The translations under genes were made by a program, and so were the position numbers. Under the pieces are notes generated by a model. The model saw only the letters and a list, made by a program, of their open reading frames with translations, made no database searches and was not told where the DNA came from. Positions 1 to 4,585 of a stretch of DNA of 5,290 bases are shown piece by piece (within the stretch, counting starts at the first letter, position 1; each line of letters starts with the position of its first letter). Source of the DNA: Betaproteobacteria bacterium (GTDB lineage Bacteria; Pseudomonadota; Gammaproteobacteria; Burkholderiales; SG8-39); contig JAEKLK010000314.1 of assembly GCA_019509895.1 (NCBI GenBank), positions 1 to 5,290 on the forward strand. The letters are read 5' to 3'.

Positions 1-174
1 AAGCGGCTCCTCGCCAAGGCGCCGCGCCCGCTGATCGGCGTCCTGCAGCAGGCGCTCACCGAGCTGCCACCGGCGCGCCTGCGCGCGCTGCATGCCGAAC
101 TCGCGCACGTCATCGCGCACCTGCACGGCAGGCAGGTCGCCGCGGCGCGCGCCCTGCCGCTCTCCGAGATGTAG
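1..174 (+). CDS. C-terminal fragment of a MarR-like transcriptional regulator (5' end outside window)
   Basis: Frame 1 is open from the first base to a TAG at 172-174 and encodes the last 57 residues of a protein. The fragment is helical and rich in Leu, Ala and Arg. It contains a KRLLAKAPRPLIGVLQQAL stretch followed by an LPPARLRALHAEL helix and a short tail. This resembles the end of MarR-family regulators, where a wing segment of the type 'GxxLLxxAP' is followed by two amphipathic dimerisation helices ('L..LP...L..L...L'). The winged-helix DNA-binding domain would lie outside the window, so no DNA-recognition residues can be inspected. The stop codon abuts the stop of the convergent lectin-like lipoprotein gene with no base between them. 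The family call is inferred from a short, low-complexity fragment; an unrelated helical protein is possible. That the frame is coding is fairly safe, from its open frame and GC-rich third positions. Confidence 0.55.
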   Translation, partial: KRLLAKAPRPLIGVLQQALTELPPARLRALHAELAHVIAHLHGRQVAAARALPLSEM

Positions 175-828
175 CTAGTTCGGCGCGAAGCAGTAGATGA
201 GTCCGGCGCCCCCGGAGGCTTTCAGCTGGTCCTGGCTGCAGCCGCGCGAGCCGTGCGAGGAGTTCCAGGACTTCATGTGCCAGGTGTCCTTCAGCCCCTC
301 GCGGTCGTGATGGCCGACAATCGCCGAGCCGTCGCCGCTCTTCGTCCAGTTGCCGCACGTCGTGTCGCCGCCGGCGGTGGAGAAGCGCCCCTCGGGATCC
401 GAGCCGGTGAGGATGTCATGCTCGTTCGGCTGCTCGCCGCGGCCCTTGACCGGCTGGCCTTTCTCGTCGAGCGCCGTCTGCTTGGTGATGTTGACGTGGT
501 CGGAATGCAAATCGTCCAGGCTTTTCGCCACCATGACGCCCTTGGCGTTGTACCAGGGGCCTTTGCCGATGCGCTCGCGCGCGCTCACGCCCGCATCGCC
601 GCCCGGTAGGACCGTGCTGAGATAGGCCTTCCAGTTCGTGTGCTTCGAGCCCGCGGCCTGGGCGAGCGCGTTGCAATGCGCATCCGCGCCCTCCACGCCG
701 CCAAGGTTGGCGCCATTGCCCTTGCCGGTGCTCGTGACGAAGAAGGTCATGTCGTGGTTGTCGCCTTCGAGGGCGGCGCACGCCGCGAGAACGGCGCTGG
801 CTGCTGCTATGAGTGCAATACGTTTCAT
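175..828 (-). CDS. Lectin-like (DUF1554-type) secreted lipoprotein
   Basis: A 217-residue lipoprotein. Residues 1-16 form a signal peptide (MKRIALI, then a hydrophobic AAASAVLAA stretch) ending in the lipobox LAAC with Cys17. Ala at +2 fits outer-membrane sorting. The mature part begins with TFFVTSTGKGNGANLGG (28-44) and EGADAHC (46-52), followed by WKAYLST (66-72), RIGKGPWYNAKG (86-97), NEHDILTGSDPEG (135-147), CGNWT (158-162), SWNSSHGSRGCS (187-198) and a closing GGAGLIYCF (206-214). This motif series matches small bacterial lipoproteins with a C-type-lectin/endostatin-like fold (DUF1554 group). Cys52, 158, 197 and 213 could form two disulfides. The ligand is unknown. I chose ATG 828 because GGAGAG lies 6 nt upstream and the signal peptide starts there. 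An in-frame ATG at 966 with a stronger ribosome site would give a 263-residue form. The gene follows the ECF42-type sigma gene by 245 bp on the same strand. A shared role is inference. Confidence 0.82.
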   Translation of the reverse strand: MKRIALIAAASAVLAACAALEGDNHDMTFFVTSTGKGNGANLGGVEGADAHCNALAQAAGSKHTNWKAYLSTVLPGGDAGVSARERIGKGPWYNAKGVMVAKSLDDLHSDHVNITKQTALDEKGQPVKGRGEQPNEHDILTGSDPEGRFSTAGGDTTCGNWTKSGDGSAIVGHHDREGLKDTWHMKSWNSSHGSRGCSQDQLKASGGAGLIYCFAPN

Positions 829-1073
829 TTTTCTCTCCGTGGTTAGTCCTGCGGTAGCGGCGGCAGCGAAGCCCACACCGTTCTTGAACTCATAGAGCTG
901 CCGGACGATATGCGCGAGCGCCGTCATTGCGACAGCGAGCAGCGCCTGGCGTGGCGTGTGCCGCATAGCCTCCTCCTCTGAGAACGAGTCTAGCAGGCCT
1001 ACAACTACGGCGCCCGTCGCCGTGTGCGCGCTCGCCGGCGATACAGTCATCTACAAGACCGGAGAAGTGCGCA
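829..1073. other. 245-bp leader/intergenic region between the sigma factor and lipoprotein genes
   Basis: This stretch separates the sigma stop from the lipoprotein start, both on the minus strand. On that strand the lipoprotein frame stays open back to an ATG at 1050, and an ATG at 966 carries a strong AGGAGGAGG site. A perfect 6-bp stem with a 5-nt loop (ACGGCG/CGCCGT, 1007-1012 with 1018-1023) lies about 50 nt downstream of the sigma stop, but it is followed by AGTTGTAG rather than a T tract, so it is at best a weak terminator. I found no convincing -35/-10 pair and no second TGTCGA-type ECF motif. Whether the lipoprotein is read through from the sigma operon or has its own promoter cannot be decided here. 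Confidence 0.5.
967..979 (-). promoter_or_regulatory. Strong Shine-Dalgarno site before in-frame ATG at 966
   Basis: The minus strand reads AGAGGAGGAGGCT immediately before ATG at 966-964. Any of several registers gives a good match to the anti-Shine-Dalgarno sequence, for example AGGAGG at 977-972 with 5 nt of spacing. It is stronger than the GGAGAG site of the assigned lipoprotein start at 828. The frame from 966 runs without a stop into the lipoprotein, so this site either drives a longer form or marks a former upstream small gene. Confidence 0.5.
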
Positions 1074-2324
1074 TCAACGAGTCGAGCCTCGTACGTCGTG
1101 CAGATGAAGTAGCTCGCGCTGCAGGAAGGCGCGCAGCGCCGGATCCGATTCCAGGCCGATCGCGCGCTGGTACGCGGCGGCAGCCGCCGCCGCGTTGCCC
1201 GCGCGCGCGAGAAGCGCGGCGCGCGCCGCCCAGTACGGCTGGTATTGCGCAAGGCGCGCATCGTCGGCGAGCGGCTCGAGCTCGGCCAAGCCGGCGGCGG
1301 CGCCTCGCGTTTCGGCGATCGCCACCGCGCGGTTGATCGCCACCACCACCGAGCCGGTGATGGCGAGCAGCGCATCGTAGAGCTGCACGATGGCGCTCCA
1401 GTCGGTCTTGCCGGTGAGGCGGCGCGCGGCATGCGCCGACTGCACCGCCGCCTCGAGCTGAAAGCGCCCGGGCGCACGCATCGCGCTCGCGCGCAGGAGC
1501 AGCGCCTCCGCTTCGTCGATCAGCGCCCGATCCCAGCGCGCCGGATCCTGCGCCGCGAGCGGCACGAATTCGCCCGCGGCGCTGCGCCTCGCGTGGCGGC
1601 GGGCATCGGCGTGCAGCATGAGCGCGAGGAGCCCGAGCGCCTCCGGCGCCTCGGGCAGGAGCGTCGCGATGAGGCGGCCGAGCCAGATGCCCTCCTCCGC
1701 AAGATTGCGCGAGCTCGGCTGCGTGCCGGCCGGATCGGCCCATCCTTCGGTGAACACGGCGTAGATCGCCTCCAGCACGGCATCGAGCCGCTCGGCGAGC
1801 TCGTGCGCCTCCGGCACGCGAAATGGGATGCCGGCGTCGCGGATGCGCGCCTTGGCGCGCACCAGCCGCTGGCCCATGGTGGCCGGCGCGACCAGGAACG
1901 CCGAGCCGATCGCCGCCGCATCGAAGCCGAGCACCGCCTGCAGCATGAGCGGTGCGCGCACGCCCGCGTCGATCGCGGGATGCGCGCACGCGAACATGAG
2001 GCGCAGGCGCTCGTCCGGTATGGGCGCATCGCCGTCGGCGGCATCGACCAGCTCATCGGCGATGAGGACGAGCGTCGGCTCCGCCTCGACGCCGGTCTGG
2101 CGCCGCCGCGCGGCGTCGATCAGCTTGCGCCGCGCCACGGTGAGCAGCCACGCTTCCGGCGCGCGCGGGATGCCCTTCGCCGGCCATTCGGCGAGCGCCG
2201 CGGCGAACGCCTCGGCGAGCGCATCCTCGGCCGCGGCGACGTCGCGCGTGCGCGCGGCGAGGAAGGCGACGAGCTTGCCGTAGCTCGCGCGCGCGACCGC
2301 CTCGGCGGTCGCCGCTACGTCCAC
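1074..2324 (-). CDS. ECF-family RNA polymerase sigma factor, ECF42 type, with C-terminal helical/TPR-like extension
   Basis: A 416-residue ECF sigma factor that would direct RNA polymerase to a small alternative promoter set. Region 2 spans about residues 10-78, with the AAAEDALAEAF helix and AWLLTVARRKLIDAARRR (58-75), the typical -10 recognition block. Region 4 covers about 104-165, with RLMFACAHPA and a helix-turn-helix around GSAFLVAPATMGQRLVRAKARI. The remaining ~250 residues form the C-terminal extension typical of ECF42 (DUF6596 plus TPR-like helices), marked by YAVFTEGW (188-195), an HADARR helix and GKTDWSAIVQLYDALL. In this group the extension, not an anti-sigma factor, is thought to control activity; none is encoded beside it. 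The GTG start at 2324 overlaps the end of the upstream DGPF gene by 10 nt, has a weak GGAAG site 10 nt upstream, and is the only usable start in this frame near the domain boundary. Longer in-frame readings to 2753 are shadows of the DGPF gene. The domain call is strong; targets are unknown. Confidence 0.93.
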   Translation of the reverse strand: MDVAATAEAVARASYGKLVAFLAARTRDVAAAEDALAEAFAAALAEWPAKGIPRAPEAWLLTVARRKLIDAARRRQTGVEAEPTLVLIADELVDAADGDAPIPDERLRLMFACAHPAIDAGVRAPLMLQAVLGFDAAAIGSAFLVAPATMGQRLVRAKARIRDAGIPFRVPEAHELAERLDAVLEAIYAVFTEGWADPAGTQPSSRNLAEEGIWLGRLIATLLPEAPEALGLLALMLHADARRHARRSAAGEFVPLAAQDPARWDRALIDEAEALLLRASAMRAPGRFQLEAAVQSAHAARRLTGKTDWSAIVQLYDALLAITGSVVVAINRAVAIAETRGAAAGLAELEPLADDARLAQYQPYWAARAALLARAGNAAAAAAAYQRAIGLESDPALRAFLQRELLHLHDVRGSTR

Positions 2325-2647
2325 ACCGGTCGCACTTCCACCGCACCATACGGCGCGCTGGGATGGCGCTTCGCCCAGCCGAGCGCCGCCTCCATGTCCG
2401 GCACCTCGAGCAGGAAGTAGCCCGCAAGCTGCTCTTTCGTCTCGGCGAACGGGCCGTCGAGCACCGCGTCCTTGCCCACGGTGCGCGCCTCCGAGGTTGG
2501 CCGCAGGCCGTGATTGCCGACCAGCGCCCGTGCCTTCTTCAGCGCGTCGACATAGGCCATGAAGGCGCCGTGCAGCTTCCCGTACTCCTCGCGCGGCAGC
2601 TTCTGCATCGCTTTCTCGTCCTGGTACATCAAGAGCAGGACCTGCAT
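2315..2647 (-). CDS. YCII-related / DGPF-domain protein, second copy
   Basis: A 110-residue single-domain cytosolic protein of the YCII-related (DGPF) family. It starts MQVLLLMYQDEK, the first beta strand of the dimeric alpha/beta ferredoxin-like fold. It contains LRPTSEARTV (48-57), the namesake LDGPFAETKEQLAGY (63-77) and a C-terminal VEVRPVWT strand. No signal peptide or membrane segment is visible. DGPF proteins are the usual neighbours of ECF42 sigma genes, but their biochemical role is unsettled. A catalytic role for conserved His/Asp residues has been proposed for YciI-type members. ATG 2647 lies 2 nt after the stop of the first DGPF gene (TAGCCATG), and its own stop is overlapped by the sigma GTG start, so the three genes are probably translationally coupled. 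It is a clear paralogue of the copy upstream, with PTSEA, GPFAETKEQLAG and VRPVWT shared. The family is certain; the function is not. Confidence 0.93.
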   Translation of the reverse strand: MQVLLLMYQDEKAMQKLPREEYGKLHGAFMAYVDALKKARALVGNHGLRPTSEARTVGKDAVLDGPFAETKEQLAGYFLLEVPDMEAALGWAKRHPSAPYGAVEVRPVWT

Positions 2648-2649
2648 GG

Positions 2650-2997
2650 CTACACCGTCCATACCGGCCGCACTTCGATCGAGCCGTGCGCCGCGCCGGG
2701 GCAGCGCGCCGCCCACGAGAGCGCCCCGTCGAGGTCCGGCGCCTCGATGACATAGAAGCCGGCGAGCTGCTCCTTGGTCTCGGCGAACGGGCCGTTCAGC
2801 ACGCTCTTCCTGCCGTTCGGATTCCTCACCGTGGTGGCCTCGCTCGTCGGCCGCAGCCGGTTGCTCGCCAGCCAGGCGCCGGAGTTCTTCATCGCCTCGG
2901 TATAGGCCGCGTAGGCGCCCATCATCTGGCTCGCCGCTTCTTTCGGCGCGCTCAGCATCGCCTTCTCGTTCGCGTAAATGAGCAGCAGGTATTGCAT
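2650..2997 (-). CDS. YCII-related / DGPF-domain protein, first copy of tandem pair
   Basis: A 115-residue YCII/DGPF-family protein and the first gene of the sigma operon. It begins MQYLLLIYANEKAM and carries LRPTSEATTV (48-57), LNGPFAETKEQLAGF (67-81) and a closing GSIEVRPVWTV. The family's DGPF tetrad reads NGPF here, while the second copy keeps DGPF. Between PTSEA and NGPF it has a loop with NPNGRK that is four residues longer than in the second copy. ATG 2997 is supported by an excellent AAAGGAG site 5 nt upstream, the best ribosome site of the operon. The stop lies 2 nt before the next ATG. A candidate ECF promoter lies upstream at 3046-3072. Two adjacent DGPF genes point to local duplication followed by divergence. 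Whether both act as partners or effectors of the sigma factor is unknown. Confidence 0.94.
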   Translation of the reverse strand: MQYLLLIYANEKAMLSAPKEAASQMMGAYAAYTEAMKNSGAWLASNRLRPTSEATTVRNPNGRKSVLNGPFAETKEQLAGFYVIEAPDLDGALSWAARCPGAAHGSIEVRPVWTV

Positions 2998-3002
2998 GGC
3001 GT

Positions 3003-3009
3003 CTCCTTT
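3003..3009 (-). promoter_or_regulatory. Shine-Dalgarno site of the DGPF-sigma operon
   Basis: The minus strand reads AAAGGAG followed by 5 nt (ACGCC) and the ATG at 2997. This near-perfect site fixes the start of the first DGPF gene and contrasts with the weak sites of the two coupled genes behind it. Confidence 0.8.
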
Positions 3010-3045
3010 AAGGGTTGTCGCGGGCAGTCGCGCCGCTAAGACGAT

Positions 3046-3072
3046 GACGTTCGCGAGGGCGCCATTTCGACA
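3046..3072 (-). promoter_or_regulatory. Candidate ECF42-type autoregulatory promoter
   Basis: On the minus strand TGTCGA (3072-3067) is followed by a 17-nt spacer and CGTC (3049-3046). From memory of the ECF42 literature, the consensus is TGTCGA at -35 and CG(A/T)C at -10, and ECF promoters generally have a spacer of about 16-17 nt. Transcription would begin near 3040-3038, leaving about 40 nt of leader before the AAAGGAG site and ATG 2997. The position, directly upstream of the operon encoding an ECF42-type sigma factor, fits autoregulation. The other TGTCGA I noticed on this strand (2552-2547, inside the second DGPF gene) lacks a correctly spaced CGTC. No transcript data can be seen here, so this remains a motif-based prediction. 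Confidence 0.62.
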
Positions 3073-3083
3073 GGCGAGCTTAC

Positions 3084-3112
3084 TTGATACCTCGCTGAAA
3101 CAGCGCTGACAT
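3084..3112 (+). promoter_or_regulatory. Possible sigma-70-like promoter for the cupin gene
   Basis: TTGATA (3084-3089, five of six matches to TTGACA) is followed by a 17-nt spacer and TGACAT (3107-3112, only three of six matches to TATAAT). The predicted start near 3119 would leave a leader of about 50 nt before ATG 3168. The -10 match is poor, so confidence is low. Confidence 0.3.
3093..3108. promoter_or_regulatory. Palindromic element, possible operator in the divergent region
   Basis: CGCTG-AAA-CAGCG (3093-3105) is a perfect 5-bp inverted repeat, and its right half extends into a second perfect palindrome, CAGCGCTG (3101-3108). CGCTGA also recurs as a direct repeat 11 bp apart (3093 and 3104), about one helical turn. 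The element lies in the spacer and -10 region of the possible cupin promoter and about 20 bp upstream of the candidate ECF -35 box, where a bound regulator could affect either direction. No regulator has been matched to it. Confidence 0.3.
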
Positions 3113-3154
3113 CGCCGGTTAGCTTCGGCTCTCTACGATCTCGCGTCACCCACC

Positions 3155-3161
3155 CGGAGGA
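3155..3161 (+). promoter_or_regulatory. Shine-Dalgarno site of the cupin gene
   Basis: CGGAGGA lies 6 nt upstream of ATG 3168. It decides the start of the cupin gene, which also coincides with the beginning of a clear signal peptide. Confidence 0.75.
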
Positions 3162-3167
3162 CTGTCC

Positions 3168-3632
3168 ATGAAACGCATCGCCGTTGTACTGCTCGTCACC
3201 GCCGCATCCGTCGCCGCGCCGCTGCAGGCCGCCGACGAGGTCTCGCTCAACAAGGACGACATGAAGTGGGGCGATGTGCCGCCGGTGCTGCCGAAGGGAG
3301 CGAAGCTCGCGGTGCTTCGCGGCGACCCAGGCAAGCCGGGCCCCTTCACGCTGCGCCTCAACGCACCGGCGAACTACAAGATCGCGCCCCATTGGCACTC
3401 GCAGGCCGAGGACCTGACGATCATCTCGGGCGCGCTCTATCTCGGCATGGGCGACAAGATGGACACGAAGGCGGCCCACGCGCTGAAAGCGGGCGGCTTC
3501 CACTATCTGCCGGCGAAGATGCATCACTACGCGTTCAGCAAATCGCCGACCGTCATCCAGATAAGCGGCGAGGGCCCCTTCGACATCAACTACCTCAACC
3601 CGAAGGACGATCCCTCGGGATCGCAGAAATAA
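3168..3632 (+). CDS. Exported single-domain cupin protein
   Basis: A 154-residue protein with a Sec signal peptide: MKRIAVVLLV followed by a small-residue stretch, with likely cleavage after LQA around residue 21. The mature part would be periplasmic. It carries one cupin barrel. Motif 1 is HWHSQAE with His75, His77 and Glu81, ending in ISGALYLG (86-93). Motif 2 is PAKMHHYA with His119/His120, where His120 aligns best with the fourth metal ligand. The family's usual PxG of motif 2 reads PAK. The set of three histidines and one glutamate predicts a bound divalent metal, but the substrate cannot be read from sequence; such small exported cupins are often left as hypothetical. It is transcribed away from the DGPF-sigma operon across a 170-bp shared region. 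Its TAA abuts the TGA of the convergent Bug gene with no spacer. The fold is confident; the function is unassigned. Confidence 0.92.
   Translation: MKRIAVVLLVTAASVAAPLQAADEVSLNKDDMKWGDVPPVLPKGAKLAVLRGDPGKPGPFTLRLNAPANYKIAPHWHSQAEDLTIISGALYLGMGDKMDTKAAHALKAGGFHYLPAKMHHYAFSKSPTVIQISGEGPFDINYLNPKDDPSGSQK
3608..3623. terminator. Short hairpin at the convergent cupin/Bug gene ends
   Basis: CGATCCC-TC-GGGATCG is a 7-bp inverted repeat with a 2-nt centre, so realistically a 5-6 bp stem with a 4-6 nt loop. It lies in the last codons of the cupin gene and about 10 nt past the Bug stop on the minus strand. It is the only strong hairpin at this junction. Neither side has a true T tract (CAGAAATAATC on the + side, TCCTTCGG on the minus side), so intrinsic termination would be weak. 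Confidence 0.25.
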
Positions 3633-4583
3633 TCAGTCGACCTTCGAGCCGGAGCGGCGGACCACCTCCGCCCACTTCGGCGTCTCGCGGCGCACGAGGG
3701 CGAGGAACTCCTCCGGCGTGCCGCCGTCGATCTCGCTGTCGAGGGCGCGGTAGCGCTCGATGAGCGCCGGCACCGCGAGCGCCGCCCTGATCTCGCTATG
3801 CAGGCGCTGCACGATCTCGCGCGGCAGCTTTGCCGGGCCGATGATGCCGCCCCACGAATTCGTCTCGTAGCCCGGCACCCCCGCCTCGGCGATCGTCGGC
3901 ACCTCGGGGAACGACGCGGCGCGCCTGGGTGCCGAGACGCCGAGCGCGCGCACGCGTCCCGCCTTCACGTGCGGCCCGATCGAAGGAACGTTGTCGAACA
4001 TCACCTGGATCTGCCCGCCCATGAGATCGTTGATCGCCTGCGGGCTGCCCTTGTAAGGAACATGCACGATCACCGTGCCGGTCATCGTCTTGAAGAGCTC
4101 GCCACCGAGATGCCCGGTCGTGCCATTCCCCGAGGAGCCGTTGGTCAGCTTGCCGGGATTACGCTTCGCGTAGTCGATCAGCTCCGCCACCGTGCGTACC
4201 GGCAGCTCGTTGTTGACCACCAGCAGATTGAACACGTGCAGGCAATTGGAGACGAGCGTGAGGTCGCGCTCGACGTCGTACGGCAGCGAGGGCAGAAGCG
4301 AGCGATTGATCGCCAGCGAGACGATGTTTCCATAGCCCAGCGTGTAGCCATCGGGCGCCGCCTTGACGAGGTCCATCGTGCCGAGCACGTAGGAGGCGCC
4401 GGGCTTATTCTCGACGACGAACGGCACGCCCATCTGCTGCGACATCTGCTGCACCAGGATGCGCATCAGCACATCGGGCGAGCCGCCCGGCGCCGACGGA
4501 ATGATGAAGCGGATCGGCTTCTCGGGATACGCCGCGTGGGCGGATAACGCGAGCGCCGCGAGCAGTGCGAGCAGGAGCCGCAT
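3633..4583 (-). CDS. Bug-family (TctC-like) periplasmic solute-binding protein of tripartite tricarboxylate transport type
   Basis: A 316-residue extracytoplasmic binding protein. The signal peptide covers residues 1-17 (MRLLLALLAALALSAHA, cleavage before AYPEKPI). Family landmarks follow in order: FIIPSAPGGSPDV (26-38), with Asp37 in the carboxylate-binding loop; VVENKPGA (56-63); AAPDGYTLGYGN (75-86); GNGTTGHLGGELFK (152-165); HVPYKGSPQAINDLMGG (174-190), then QVMFDN (193-198); and FPEVPTIAEAG (225-235). Length and motif order are normal for Bug proteins, which bind carboxylates or other small organic anions in the periplasm. No TctA/TctB membrane genes are adjacent, so this is an orphan Bug protein; the ligand is unknown. 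ATG 4583 follows the micro-lipoprotein stop by 2 nt (TAGCGATG) and lacks a good Shine-Dalgarno site, suggesting translational coupling. The in-frame extension to 4868 is a shadow of upstream genes and would bury the signal peptide. Confidence 0.95.
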   Translation of the reverse strand: MRLLLALLAALALSAHAAYPEKPIRFIIPSAPGGSPDVLMRILVQQMSQQMGVPFVVENKPGASYVLGTMDLVKAAPDGYTLGYGNIVSLAINRSLLPSLPYDVERDLTLVSNCLHVFNLLVVNNELPVRTVAELIDYAKRNPGKLTNGSSGNGTTGHLGGELFKTMTGTVIVHVPYKGSPQAINDLMGGQIQVMFDNVPSIGPHVKAGRVRALGVSAPRRAASFPEVPTIAEAGVPGYETNSWGGIIGPAKLPREIVQRLHSEIRAALAVPALIERYRALDSEIDGGTPEEFLALVRRETPKWAEVVRRSGSKVD

Positions 4584-4585
4584 CG

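Noticed and set aside
110..358. 82-codon minus-strand frame across the MarR-like/lipoprotein junction
   Set aside because: Arg-rich low-complexity shadow crossing the ends of two better-supported genes.
1007..1023. ACGGCG/CGCCGT hairpin as the terminator of the sigma operon
   Set aside because: The stem is perfect but short and is followed by AGTTGTAG with no T tract; such stems are frequent by chance in GC-rich DNA.
1051..1989. 312-codon minus-strand frame overlapping the sigma gene
   Set aside because: The Arg/Ala-rich product has no recognisable motif and occupies another frame of the well-supported sigma factor gene.
1245..2420. 391-codon open frame on the + strand
   Set aside because: It lies antisense to the sigma gene. 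Its translation is Arg/Gly/His-rich low complexity with no domain, as expected for a shadow frame in GC-rich DNA.
2526..2552. Second TGTCGA on the minus strand (2552-2547) as another ECF promoter
   Set aside because: After a 17-nt spacer the sequence is GGGC, not CGTC or CGAC, and it lies inside the DGPF coding sequence; likely a chance hexamer.
2325..2753. N-terminal extension of the sigma frame to an ATG at 2753
   Set aside because: The added residues are an Arg/Gly-rich shadow of the DGPF genes. ECF42 homology begins right after the GTG at 2324.
3036..3527. Minus-strand frames opposite the cupin gene and promoter region
   Set aside because: No domain, no ribosome site, and they would cover the divergent promoter region; the cupin motifs on the + strand are clear.
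3656..3672. GGCGGA/TCCGCC hairpin near the end of the Bug gene
   Set aside because: It lies within Bug coding sequence, has no T tract on either side, and is explained by GC-rich codons for Arg and Val.
3798..4547. 249-codon + strand frame opposite the Bug gene
   Set aside because: His/Arg-rich antisense shadow with no motif; the opposite strand carries a full set of Bug family motifs.
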